A DNA stretch of 23,573 nt, taken from the NCBI GenBank assembly GCA_016302545.1, contig JAEDNK010000012.1, positions 1 through 23,573 of the forward strand. The letters are read 5' to 3'. Shown here piece after piece: positions 6,915 to 14,566 of the stretch (the first letter of the stretch is position 1; the number at the start of each line of letters is the position of its first letter). The notes under the pieces were generated by a model that was not told the origin of the DNA, made no database searches, and saw only the letters and a list, made by a program, of their open reading frames with translations. This stretch comes from Bacillota bacterium. GTDB taxonomy: Bacteria; Bacillota; Clostridia; Peptostreptococcales; Anaerovoracaceae. The position numbers were made by a program, and so were the translations under genes.

Positions 6915-7142
6915 TTATTTATTTTCCTCAACGTATCTTACAAGATCTCCCACAGTCTGCATTTTCTCAGCCTCTTCGTCAGGGATTTCGATTCCGTATT
7001 CGTCCTCGATGGCCATGATGATCTCAACGGCGTCCAGTGAGTCTGCTGAAAGGTCCTTCATAAGGTTTGTATCCATGTTAACGTCGGATTCCTCCACCTG
7101 CAGCTGCTCTATAATGATATCTTTAATTTTATCAAAAATCAT
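6915..7142 (-). CDS. acpP: Acyl carrier protein
   Basis: A 75-residue acidic protein with the phosphopantetheine attachment motif SADSLDAVEI (Ser35), the DEYGIEIPDEEAEKM helix region and the usual closing GDLVRYVEENK. The ATG at 7142 follows GGAGG by 9 nt; in-frame codons further upstream are unlikely to be translated. It carries acyl chains in fatty-acid or related synthesis. No fab genes are near; instead it is encoded with rex, so it may be a second carrier protein tied to redox state. The cell's main carrier cannot be identified from this window. acpP is used here as the family symbol. Confidence 0.92.
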   Translation of the reverse strand: MIFDKIKDIIIEQLQVEESDVNMDTNLMKDLSADSLDAVEIIMAIEDEYGIEIPDEEAEKMQTVGDLVRYVEENK

Positions 7143-7189
7143 AATAATCTTCCTCCATTTAATTTCCATTTGGTTTTTTACTATGGTTT

Positions 7190-7218
7190 ATTATAATAAC
7201 TTTCCTATGGCAATGCAA
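7190..7218 (-). promoter_or_regulatory. acpP-rex promoter
   Basis: TTGCAT (7213-7218) and TATAAT (7190-7195) are 17 nt apart on the minus strand, about 50 nt before the acyl carrier protein start. Confidence 0.7.
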
Positions 7219-7266
7219 GAAAAAAATTTAACAATTTTTTGTAGTTTCTGTGAAAGCCTTTCAGAC

Positions 7267-9222
7267 TTACTGCTCTCCTGCCTCAGCCCACTCCTCGTAA
7301 GCCGCGGAAAGCCTTGCGGTTACTTCCTCCTGCTCACTGCTTAGCCTCGTCAGAAGCTCATAGTCATTCATGTTTTCGGGACTGCAAAGCTGCTGCTTCA
7401 GCCGAGCGTCGCGTTCCTCCAGCTCCGCTATCTCTGTCTCCAGCTTTTCCAGAAGACGCAGGCGCCGTCTTTCCTCAGCCTCACGCTGCTTGTTCAGCGC
7501 TCTCTGCTCTGCTGCCGAAAGATTGGACTCCCTTGCCACCTGCGCCGCCTCCGTGGCTGCTGCCAAGTCCTCTCTGAGCTCGTTTAAATATTTCTTGCCG
7601 GAGCCAAACTGCTCCTTCTTTTCCACATAGTAATCATATTTCCCTAGATATTCGTTTATGCCTTCGCGGGTCAATTCCAGAATTCTGGTGGGTATTCTCT
7701 GCAAAAAATATCTGTCGTGAGACACCACTATGGCTGTCCCCGGAAACTCCAGCAGGGCTTCCTCGAAAACTTCCTTGGAGTCGATATCAAGATGATTGGT
7801 AGGCTCGTCCAGTATAAGGGTGTTGGCCCCGGAAAGCATCATCTTAAGCAGTGACAGGCGTGCTTTTTCGCCGCCGGAAAGGCTCCCCACAGTCAGGAAA
7901 ACATCGTCCCCTCGGAAAAGGAATCTTCCCAGAATGCTTCTCATCTCCGTATCCGTGTAAAGGCGGTAGGATTCCTTCAGTTCCTCCAGCACGGTGTTGT
8001 TTTCGTTAAGGAGAAGCTGTCCCTGGTCATAATAGCCAAATGCCACATTGTGACCTACTTTAAGCCTTCCCTCCGTAGGTGCAAGCTCGCCCATAATCAT
8101 GCGCAGCAAAGTGGTCTTGCCGACTCCGTTGGGACCTACGATGCAGATGCGCTCTCCCCGCTTGATGTCAAGGGCTGCATTTTCAAAAAGCCGCTTTCTG
8201 TCTGCGCCCCTGCCGAACTCCTTAGCCAGTCCCTCGGCCATAATCACGTCGTTTCCCGACTGAAAGTTCTGCTTAAAATGAATCTTCATGCGGCCCATTT
8301 CGCCTTCAGGTCTTGTCAGCCTTTCCACATGCTCCAGCCGTTTTTCTCTGGACTGGGCGCGCTTCACCAGCTTTTCCGTGTTGTGCTGCTTCATGCGGCG
8401 TATCATCTCCTCCTGACGGGCGATTTCACGCTGCTGGTTGTTATATGCCCTTAGCTCGGTTTCCCTGCGCTGACTTTTTTTTGCCGCAAAGGCGGTATAG
8501 TTGCCGTCGTAGCAGTAGACCTTGTGGTTTTCCACCTCAAAAATCCTGTTAACCGTTCTGTCCAGAAAGTATCTGTCGTGAGATACTATCATGATTGTCC
8601 CTTTATATGAAGAAAGGTACTGCTCCAGCCACTTCAGGGTGCCGATGTCAAGGTGGTTTGTGGGCTCATCCAAAAGGAGCAGGTCAGGCTTTTCCAGCAG
8701 CAAAGCCGCCAGGGCCAGTCTGGTTCTTTCCCCACCTGACAGGGATGATATTTTTTTATCGTAAAACTCCTCCCCGAAAGCCATGGAGCTTAGTATTCCC
8801 GTTATTTCCGATTTATATGTGTAGCCGCCTTTCATGTCGTATTCCCGCTGCAGGGCGTCCAGCTTTTCCTGAAGCCTCACATCGTCAGGATTGGCTGCTA
8901 CTGCGTCAGCTGCCCGGTGAATCTCTTCCTCAAGCCTGTGAAGGTGGTCAAAGATGTGGTCCATTGCTTCTCTCACCGTGTGCTCCTTGAGAAAATTGTC
9001 ACGCTGCTTAAGGTAGCCTATGCGGGTGTTTTGAGACACAAAAAACTCCCCTTCATCTATGCCCAGCTCCCCTGTAAGCATGTTCAAAAGGGTTGTTTTG
9101 CCTGCGCCGTTTCTTCCCACGATGCCTACCTTGTCTCCGGCATTCACGTGAAAAGAGGCTTTGTCTATGATTACGTCTGTTCCGTAAATCTTTGAAAGGT
9201 TGTTGGCTGATAAAATAATCAT
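7267..9222 (-). CDS. ABC-F family ATPase (YdiF/Uup-like)
   Basis: A 651-residue protein with two ABC ATPase domains and no membrane segments. Domain 1: Walker A GRNGAGKT (36-43), signature LSGGE (161-165), Walker B LLLLDEPTNHLD (181-192). Linker: basic helical region at about 240-320. Domain 2: Walker A GPNGVGKT (363-370), signature LSGGE (448-452), Walker B with LDEPTNHLD near 470. The last 100 residues are a charged coiled coil. ABC-F proteins act on the ribosome and are translation factors or antibiotic-resistance proteins. The C-terminal coiled coil fits the YdiF/Uup type rather than a specialised resistance protein. It is the last gene after tsaD, 61 nt downstream. No convincing terminator follows its stop. 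Confidence 0.92.
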   Translation of the reverse strand: MIILSANNLSKIYGTDVIIDKASFHVNAGDKVGIVGRNGAGKTTLLNMLTGELGIDEGEFFVSQNTRIGYLKQRDNFLKEHTVREAMDHIFDHLHRLEEEIHRAADAVAANPDDVRLQEKLDALQREYDMKGGYTYKSEITGILSSMAFGEEFYDKKISSLSGGERTRLALAALLLEKPDLLLLDEPTNHLDIGTLKWLEQYLSSYKGTIMIVSHDRYFLDRTVNRIFEVENHKVYCYDGNYTAFAAKKSQRRETELRAYNNQQREIARQEEMIRRMKQHNTEKLVKRAQSREKRLEHVERLTRPEGEMGRMKIHFKQNFQSGNDVIMAEGLAKEFGRGADRKRLFENAALDIKRGERICIVGPNGVGKTTLLRMIMGELAPTEGRLKVGHNVAFGYYDQGQLLLNENNTVLEELKESYRLYTDTEMRSILGRFLFRGDDVFLTVGSLSGGEKARLSLLKMMLSGANTLILDEPTNHLDIDSKEVFEEALLEFPGTAIVVSHDRYFLQRIPTRILELTREGINEYLGKYDYYVEKKEQFGSGKKYLNELREDLAAATEAAQVARESNLSAAEQRALNKQREAEERRRLRLLEKLETEIAELEERDARLKQQLCSPENMNDYELLTRLSSEQEEVTARLSAAYEEWAEAGEQ

Positions 9223-9283
9223 CTATCCTGTCTCCGTATTTGTGCGGCACGACCTAAAGACCGGTCGCCTATCATCCCGCCTG

Positions 9284-10300
9284 TTAAAGAGCCATGCTCG
9301 GACTGGCGTCCATATCCAGACTGCCTTTCTGCCCGCTCTTGTATTTATAGTAGGCAGCGCAGGCTACCATGGCGCCGTTGTCGGTGCAAAGGGCAGGGTG
9401 CGGTCTGTAAAGCTCTATTCCTTCTTTTTCGCAAAGGGCTCCCAGCTTTTCTCTCAGCCTTGAATTTGCCGCAACGCCTCCTGCCATGACCAGCTTTTTC
9501 ATGCCGCTTCGTGCTACTGCTTGGACGGCTTTTTCTGCCACTACGTCCATGACCGCCTCCTGAAAGGACGCCGCCACATCGGCTCTGTTTATCTCTCTGC
9601 CCGCCTGTTTTTCGTGGTTGATATAATTAAGCACAGAAGTTTTAAGACCGCTGAAGCTGAAGTCGAAGCTGTCCTTTTCAAGATACACGCGCTTGAAATG
9701 TATGGCTTCAGGGTCTCCTTCTTTTGCAATTTTGTCGATTTTAGGTCCTCCCGGGTAGCCAAGCCCCAGAACTCTTGCCACCTTGTCATAAGCCTCTCCC
9801 ACCGCGTCGTCTCTGGTTCCTCCGAGGACCTCACAGTGACAGTAGTCCTCCACTCTGACGATTTCCGTGTGACCGCCGCTGGTAATCAGCGCCATAAAAG
9901 GCGGCTCCAGCTCGGGATAATCTATATAGTTGGCGCTGATGTGGCTCATAAGATGGTGAACTCCCACCAGCGGTATATCCTTGGCAAATGCCAGCGCCTT
10001 GGCTGTGGATACACCCATCAGCAGCGCACCGATGAGCCCCGGTCCGTCGGTTACGCCTATGAGGTCGATATCATCAAGGGTAACTCCGGCTGCTGTCAGC
10101 GCTTCCTCCAGCACGCCGTTGATGTTTTCGAGATGATGTCTTGAAGCGATTTCCGGCACTACGCCGCCGTAGTTTTTAAATATGTCTATCTGCGACGAAA
10201 TGATATTGCTGAGCACAGTCCTGCCGTCAGCAAGAACGGCGATGGCCGTCTCGTCGCAGCTTGTCTCTATTCCCAATGTAAGAAATTTTCCTTCTTTCAC
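9284..10300 (-). CDS. tsaD: tRNA t6A37 threonylcarbamoyltransferase TsaD
   Basis: A 338-residue ASKHA-fold enzyme that moves the threonylcarbamoyl group onto A37 of ANN-decoding tRNAs, working with TsaB and TsaE. Seen: GIETSCDETAIAVL at the start, the metal-binding HHLMSH segment (His116 and His120), SGGHTEIV, the long GYPGGPKID region, MAGGVAANSRLRE and the final CTDNGAMVACAAY with the conserved Asp. The start is taken as the GTG at 10300; a TTG nearer the LGIET motif with GAAGGA upstream is an alternative. Genes tsaE, tsaB and rimI are directly upstream, completing the bacterial t6A set except TsaC/Sua5, which is not in the window. Confidence 0.97.
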   Translation of the reverse strand: MKEGKFLTLGIETSCDETAIAVLADGRTVLSNIISSQIDIFKNYGGVVPEIASRHHLENINGVLEEALTAAGVTLDDIDLIGVTDGPGLIGALLMGVSTAKALAFAKDIPLVGVHHLMSHISANYIDYPELEPPFMALITSGGHTEIVRVEDYCHCEVLGGTRDDAVGEAYDKVARVLGLGYPGGPKIDKIAKEGDPEAIHFKRVYLEKDSFDFSFSGLKTSVLNYINHEKQAGREINRADVAASFQEAVMDVVAEKAVQAVARSGMKKLVMAGGVAANSRLREKLGALCEKEGIELYRPHPALCTDNGAMVACAAYYKYKSGQKGSLDMDASPSMAL

Positions 10301-10321
10301 CGTATTTACCCGCTTTCCTTT

Positions 10322-10765
10322 TTATCTCCACATTATAATGGCGTCTTCGCCGTTGTCCTCATAATACCCCGGCCTGATGCCCTCGGATTTAAAGCCCAGC
10401 CCCTCATAGAGCCTGATGGCGGGCTCGTTTCCTGCGCGGACCTCCAGCGTATATCTTTCTATGCCTGCCTCTGCTGTCACCTCCATGAGTGCTTCCAGCA
10501 TGGCGCGGGCTATGTGTTTTCTCCTGTACTCCGGTGCAACCGCTACGTTGGTAATATGGCCCTCGTCGAAGATTTTCCATATACCCACATAGCCGCATAT
10601 CTGTCCGGCGGCAAGTTCAGCCACTATGTAAAATGCCAGCTTGTTTTCAACTATGTCCTGATACAAGGACTCATAGCTCCAGGGCACGGTAAAACACTGT
10701 TTCTCTATCTCTTCTATGGCTAGGACGTCTTTTGCCTCTGCTTTTCTGATGATTAAATCCGCCAT
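10322..10765 (-). CDS. rimI: RimI-type ribosomal protein N-alpha-acetyltransferase
   Basis: A 147-residue GNAT enzyme. Seen: the early CFTVPWSYESL, the DEGHITNVAVAPEYRRKHIARAML acetyl-CoA region, and NEPAIRLYEGLGFKSEGIRPGYY, all typical of RimI, which acetylates the N-terminus of ribosomal protein S18 (and other proteins). The glycines often present in the pyrophosphate-binding loop are replaced (RRKHIA), a small deviation. The start is the ATG at 10765 with GGAG 9 nt upstream, matching family length; an ATG at 10813, adjoining the palindrome, would add 16 residues without a good SD. It lies between tsaB and tsaD, the usual position in Firmicutes. Confidence 0.9.
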   Translation of the reverse strand: MADLIIRKAEAKDVLAIEEIEKQCFTVPWSYESLYQDIVENKLAFYIVAELAAGQICGYVGIWKIFDEGHITNVAVAPEYRRKHIARAMLEALMEVTAEAGIERYTLEVRAGNEPAIRLYEGLGFKSEGIRPGYYEDNGEDAIIMWR

Positions 10766-10816
10766 TTTGCTGTTCTCCGCTTCTGTAATGCTTCTCTTCC
10801 TATTACCTTCCATGAT

Positions 10817-11009
10817 GCGAAACCTTATAAATATCGCAGCCTTTGACTGAGCGTGGCTGCTTCACAGTGCAAGGGAGCTATGGCTTTGACTATATAATTG
10901 CACTGTCTGAGCGCCCTCAGGCGCGAGTTTGCAATTATATTCAAAGGCAGCGACTGACTGATGAAGCAGCAGCGAGGGAAACAGCTGCGTATTATTTATA
11001 AGGTTTCGC
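10817..11009. repeat. 193-nt near-palindrome between tsaB and rimI
   Basis: The ends are perfect 17-base inverted repeats (GCGAAACCTTATAAATA at 10817-10833, its complement at 10993-11009), and pairing continues inward almost throughout. CGCAGC (10835-10840) pairs with 10984-10989, GCTGCTTCA (10856-10864) with 10962-10970, CTTTGA (10884-10889) with 10941-10946, and ATATAATTGCA (10892-10902) with 10930-10940. A GCGCC-CTCA-GGCGC hairpin (10911-10924) forms the tip. It fills the whole space from the tsaB stop codon to just before the outer possible start of rimI. It contains no gene. A miniature inverted-repeat transposable element or a structured RNA segment are the main options. No target-site duplication is obvious. 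Confidence 0.85.
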
Positions 11010-11839
11010 TACTCCTGTTTCGGGCCTTTGCATATTGGAAGTTCGCCGCTTTCCAGCTTCTGCTCGGCTTCGGCTCTTCTCATATAATTCGGCAGCAGCA
11101 GCTCGAAATCAACTATGCAGCCGTCAAGACCGCTGGTTTGTCTTATGCGTTCAACCGCCCATCTGCCCACGGACACCGCATCCTGATACCTGTCCTCTTT
11201 AGGTGCGAACTCAAAGCAAGGCTCCTGCTCCGATCCGGACGTGCCCAGAGCCTCGACGATATCCTTTTCGTAGGCGTCAATGCCGTCGCCGAAGAACAGT
11301 ATTTTATATCCCAGCGGCTCCATTTCTTCCTTATATACGTGGAGGACGTCCGTAAGCATGTATGGTCCCGGCTCCATGAAGCCGTCAATCATACCGTAGA
11401 CTTGTCCTCTGCGGGCATTTATAATAGCGCAGACAGCAGTCTTTCCGCAAGCAGCCTCCGAAGTCCGGCCGCAAGCAGCCTCCGCAGCCTGTCCGCAGGA
11501 ATTCTGCGCCGCCTCCCGCAATGCAGTCTCCTTAAGGCAAAAAGCCTCCAGTGCAGGCACCGGCACAGCCTTGATTCCAAGAGCCTGGCAAAGTGCCCGG
11601 GCAGTAGATACACCGATTCTGATTCCCGTAAAAGAGCCGGGTCCAACAGATGGTGCCAGCAGGTTTATCTCATTTTTAGATATGCCGCACTTTTTAAGCA
11701 CGGTATCAACCATTGGAATCAGGTCCTTAAGATGGCTCATAGTTCCACGGGAGACCTGGTATCCCAAAACATTTCCTTTTTCGTCAAGCAAAGCCACAGA
11801 GCCGTAAGGCCCTGTGGTTTCAATTGCTAAAATGAACAT
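11009..11839 (-). CDS. tsaB: t6A biosynthesis protein TsaB
   Basis: A 276-residue ASKHA-fold partner of TsaD. Seen: MFILAIETTGPYGSVAL, the SVGPGSFTGIRIGVSTARALCQAL block, IINARRGQVYG and the YMRRAEAEQKLE end. It is longer than the usual 230-240 residues because of an Ala/Cys-rich insert (about residues 108-134) built from in-frame 24-bp repeats. It overlaps tsaE by 13 nt, which shows tight coupling. The stop codon lies at the edge of the 193-nt palindrome. Confidence 0.95.
   Translation of the reverse strand: MFILAIETTGPYGSVALLDEKGNVLGYQVSRGTMSHLKDLIPMVDTVLKKCGISKNEINLLAPSVGPGSFTGIRIGVSTARALCQALGIKAVPVPALEAFCLKETALREAAQNSCGQAAEAACGRTSEAACGKTAVCAIINARRGQVYGMIDGFMEPGPYMLTDVLHVYKEEMEPLGYKILFFGDGIDAYEKDIVEALGTSGSEQEPCFEFAPKEDRYQDAVSVGRWAVERIRQTSGLDGCIVDFELLLPNYMRRAEAEQKLESGELPICKGPKQE
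11445..11516. repeat. Tandem 24-bp repeats inside tsaB
   Basis: Two units starting CCGCAAGCAGCCTCCG (11445 and 11469) share their first 16 bases, and a third, diverged unit follows at 11493. Each unit is eight codons, so the reading frame is kept; the protein reads ACGRTSEA / ACGKTAVC and a related SCGQAAEA. This explains the extra length of TsaB here. Confidence 0.7.
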
Positions 11840-12255
11840 TTATATATCCTTTCTCCCTCTTTTTCGCCGTACTCGATATATATGTGCCGGGTGTTTTCCG
11901 GCAGAATTTCCTCAATCAAATCAGCCCACTCCACCACGCACACACCGTCTCCGTAAAAGTACTCGTCGCAGCCTATATTAAAAAGCTCCTCAGTGTCGGA
12001 AACTCTGTATACATCAAAATGAAATAAGGGGAGTCTTCCTTCCCGGTATTCTTTGACGATGGTAAACGTAGGGCTGTTTACTCGCGTTTTGATGCCCAAT
12101 CCCTCTGCAATATAGCGCGTGAGGGCTGTTTTGCCTGTTCCCAGGTCGCCGATAAGCGCCAGAACATCTCCGGCAGCAAGTTCATCTGCCAGAGCCAGTC
12201 CGAAGTTTCTCGTCTCTTCTTCACTTCCGATTGTAATCGTCCTCTTTATTTCCAT
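11827..12255 (-). CDS. tsaE: t6A biosynthesis ATPase TsaE
   Basis: A 142-residue P-loop ATPase needed for turnover of the TsaB-TsaD complex. Seen: Walker A GDLGTGKTALTR (residues 36-47), VNSPTFTIVKEY, LFHFDVYRV and VVEWADLIEEILPE, all family hallmarks. Normal length. The ATG lies directly after the second copy of a duplicated AGAGGAAAAG segment. It is 56 nt downstream of ribU, with no terminator or clear promoter between them, and overlaps tsaB. Confidence 0.96.
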   Translation of the reverse strand: MEIKRTITIGSEEETRNFGLALADELAAGDVLALIGDLGTGKTALTRYIAEGLGIKTRVNSPTFTIVKEYREGRLPLFHFDVYRVSDTEELFNIGCDEYFYGDGVCVVEWADLIEEILPENTRHIYIEYGEKEGERIYKCSF

Positions 12256-12293
12256 AGACTTTTCCTCTGCCTTTAATAGACTTTTCCTCTGCC
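12254..12293 (-). repeat. Duplicated ribosome-binding region of tsaE
   Basis: GGCAGAGGAAAAGTCTAT occurs twice, 22 nt apart (12276-12293 and 12254-12271), with a third, degenerate copy near 12299. The copy next to the gene ends in the AT of the start codon and provides the SD sequence; the other gives a second potential ribosome-binding site. Confidence 0.7.
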
Positions 12294-12311
12294 CTCAGCA
12301 GGCTTTTCCTT

Positions 12312-12854
12312 CTATTTATGTAAGAATGGTGAAATTCTCTTATACAGCAGGAAAGTAACCAGGCTGTTGATGCCCGCCTTTACCAGATTAAAAGCAACGA
12401 TGAAAGGCATCAGCTCCCATACAGCTGCAGCCGGTACACCCATAAAGAGCGGTGTGATAACCATGTTTGCAGCTGCCATAACCACAGCCATAGCGACAGT
12501 ACCGCACAGGAGACCGACTATGGCATGCTTCTTGGTCTTTTCTTTCCTATATATAAGACCGGCAACTATTGCAAGTGTGCATGTTGCAATAATATGCATA
12601 ATGATGCCGTAGGCACCGCTGGCAGAGCTTACAGTCAGGCCCTGAAGCACCGATGTCACTACCGTAAGCAGTATTCCGGCCAGAGGACCGAAGGCAAAGG
12701 TTCCAATAAGAATAGGAATATCCGCCGGGTCATATTCAAGAAATGCCACAGCAGGAAAAATAGGGAACCTTATCAAGGCTACAAGTACGATTGAAATTGC
12801 TACCAGCATGGCCATCTTAGCCAATTTTGTTGTTTTTGATTGTGTGTTTGTCAT
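12312..12854 (-). CDS. ribU: Riboflavin ECF transporter substrate-binding subunit RibU
   Basis: A 180-residue membrane protein with about six hydrophobic segments and the RibU-type FLEYDPADIPILIGTFAFGP region (39-58). It is the S component that binds riboflavin in the membrane and works with the shared ECF energising module, which is not encoded here. The FMN riboswitch directly upstream strongly supports riboflavin as substrate. The ATG follows GAGGA by 7 nt. The next gene downstream is tsaE. Confidence 0.93.
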   Translation of the reverse strand: MTNTQSKTTKLAKMAMLVAISIVLVALIRFPIFPAVAFLEYDPADIPILIGTFAFGPLAGILLTVVTSVLQGLTVSSASGAYGIIMHIIATCTLAIVAGLIYRKEKTKKHAIVGLLCGTVAMAVVMAAANMVITPLFMGVPAAAVWELMPFIVAFNLVKAGINSLVTFLLYKRISPFLHK

Positions 12855-12901
12855 AACATATTCCTCGCTTTCTTTTTCGTAGGAATCTGTCAGGAAAAAT
12901 G

Positions 12902-12927
12902 AAAGCCCTGATAAAAATCAAGGCTTT
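12902..12927 (-). terminator. Intrinsic terminator of the FMN riboswitch
   Basis: AAAGCCTTGA and TCAGGGCTTT (minus strand) pair over 10 bp around a six-base loop and are followed by CATTTTT, about 50 nt before ribU. It sits where an FMN-triggered terminator would be expected. A further small hairpin (GCACC...GGTGC, 12954-12971) lies between it and the aptamer and may take part in the switch. Confidence 0.8.
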
Positions 12928-12981
12928 AAAAAGTTACACCAGAATACATCTTCGCACCATAAATAAGGTGCAGCAGTATCG

Positions 12982-13108
12982 TGTTTCTTTCATCCGGACT
13001 GTAACCGTCGGTTCAGGAATTTCACCTGATCAGCGCACCCGGCTCATAAAGCAAAGATGCGGTCGCGGACTATACCGCCGGTGAGGACTTTCACCTCGCC
13101 CTGAAACA
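12982..13108 (-). ncRNA. FMN riboswitch (RFN element)
   Basis: The minus strand shows the conserved RFN segments in order: AGGGCGAGGTGAAAGTCC, ACCGGCGGTATAGTCCGCGA, CAGGTGAAATTCCTGA, CCGACGGTTACAGTCCGGAT and GAAAGAAAC. The closing stem TGTTTC/GAAACA is intact. FMN binding is expected to favour the terminator downstream and lower ribU expression. Confidence 0.97.
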
Positions 13109-13123
13109 GATTTCACTTGTACG

Positions 13124-14566
13124 CTAGTTATTATATTCCCCTGAAGCCAGTTTGTAAATAGCTTCCGCATAAATTTTTGTCATTTGTATCAATCGTTCCA
13201 CGGAAATGCACTCGTTTTTCTGGTGCATCAGATCCGGGTCTCCCGGAAAAAGGGCTCCGTAGGCTATGACATTCTTTGCGCTGCGGGCATAAGTGCCGCC
13301 GCCGATAACAAGAGGCTGTGATTGGAGATCCCCCGTGTGCTTTCTGTAGATTTCCAGCAGGAGCTTTACCATAGGCTCTTCCATATCCATATAGATAGGC
13401 TCCTTGTGCTCGCTCCTGATAAGCCCCATGTCGTATCTATCGAGGACTGCCACCAGCTTTGAGAGGATTTCCTCCCCGTCTTTGGTAACCGGGTATCTTA
13501 TGTTGATAGTCAGCTTTCCTGCCTCAGCATCTATGTCAGCCATACCCACATTGAAGACCAGCTTCCCCGAAGGTTCGTCGCTGCAGTTAACTCCTATTTG
13601 AGAGCCGTCCAGACAGAAGCCGATGTATTTATTGTAGAATTCTATGAACTCGTTGTGATCCTCGTTAACGAAATTGAGTCTCCCCAGAAAGTCCATCATA
13701 ATGCTGATGGCGTTAAGTCCCTTTTCCGGCTTGGCTCCGTGGGCTGCCACCCCTGTCACCGTGATTTCAAGAGATTTGCCTACGCCCTTTACGTTAAGCT
13801 TATAGTCCGTTTCCTCTCTGTATGCGGTCACCAGCTCCTTGATTTTTTCGTAAGCGCCGTCCTCATCGCTGCGAAGCACCGCCCGACAGGAATCCGCCAC
13901 ACTGTTAGGTGCAGTTCCTCCCTTAAGGGTGCGGAGCTTCAGTCCCTTTGCTTGAGTCTGTGACGCTCCGAACTTCTTGGCAAAGTCAAAGATGAGCATA
14001 CCCTTTTCCCCGTTGATTACAGGAAAGTCGGCGTCAGGCGTAAATCCGAAGTCAGGCTTAGGTTCATGCTCAAAGTAGTAATTGATGCCCTTCCAGTGGG
14101 TTTCCTCGTCGAGACCTATTATCAGTCTTATAGTGCACTCCGGCTCATAGCCTGCATCCTTTAATGCCTTCATGGCATAAAGGCAGGAGATTACCGGTCC
14201 CTTGTCGTCGGAGGTGCCACGGCCGTAGATTTTGCCGTCAGAAACCTCTCCGCCGTAAGGCTCGAAGTCCCACCCGCTTCCCGCAGGCACCACGTCAAGG
14301 TGACCGATGATGCCCATGATACGGTCTGTCTTTCCCGTAAAGTCGATGTGACCTCCGTAGTTATCAACGTTTTTTACGGCAAAGCCCATGGATTCTCCCA
14401 GCGCCAGTACCTTTTCCAAAGCCTCCTGAACGCCGCTGCCGAAGGGATAAACCTCGCCGCCTTTGCCTATAATTTTTTCGCCCTCCTCGCTGTTGATACG
14501 TACAACCTCTTGGAGAGCGAAAATCATTTCTTCCTTATTAAGTTCAAGGTATTTTTCGTAATCCAT
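13124..14566 (-). CDS. pepV: Dipeptidase PepV (M20 family, Sapep type)
   Basis: A 480-residue zinc-dependent cytoplasmic dipeptidase that splits unfused dipeptides. Metal and catalytic motifs are all present: GHLDVVPAG (His89, Asp91), GRGTSDDKGP (Asp120/121), GLDEETHWKG (Glu154/155), TPDADFPV and a late GGGTYARSA. The insertion domain with NVKGVGKSLEITVTGVAAHGAKPEKG is typical. Its ATG shares the A of the upstream NifU-type gene's TAA. It is the last gene of the transcript that starts with the amino-acid transporter, which fits peptide and amino-acid use. The promoter of the ribU leader lies inside its last codons. Confidence 0.93.
   Translation of the reverse strand: MDYEKYLELNKEEMIFALQEVVRINSEEGEKIIGKGGEVYPFGSGVQEALEKVLALGESMGFAVKNVDNYGGHIDFTGKTDRIMGIIGHLDVVPAGSGWDFEPYGGEVSDGKIYGRGTSDDKGPVISCLYAMKALKDAGYEPECTIRLIIGLDEETHWKGINYYFEHEPKPDFGFTPDADFPVINGEKGMLIFDFAKKFGASQTQAKGLKLRTLKGGTAPNSVADSCRAVLRSDEDGAYEKIKELVTAYREETDYKLNVKGVGKSLEITVTGVAAHGAKPEKGLNAISIMMDFLGRLNFVNEDHNEFIEFYNKYIGFCLDGSQIGVNCSDEPSGKLVFNVGMADIDAEAGKLTINIRYPVTKDGEEILSKLVAVLDRYDMGLIRSEHKEPIYMDMEEPMVKLLLEIYRKHTGDLQSQPLVIGGGTYARSAKNVIAYGALFPGDPDLMHQKNECISVERLIQMTKIYAEAIYKLASGEYNN
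13130..13158 (-). promoter_or_regulatory. Promoter of the FMN riboswitch-ribU transcript
   Basis: TTTACA (13153-13158) and TATAAT (13130-13135) are 17 nt apart on the minus strand, within the 3' end of pepV. Transcription would begin about 15 nt before the riboswitch closing stem. Confidence 0.75.

Noticed and set aside
7226..7234. Possible Rex half-site (TTGTTAA) upstream of the acpP-rex promoter
   Set aside because: The second half of the expected inverted repeat is missing, so autoregulation by Rex is not supported.
7243..7256. The 14-mer AGTTTCTGTGAAAG occurs here and at 4127-4140, each just after a minus-strand gene end
   Set aside because: About one such match is expected by chance in a window this size, and neither site forms a convincing terminator.
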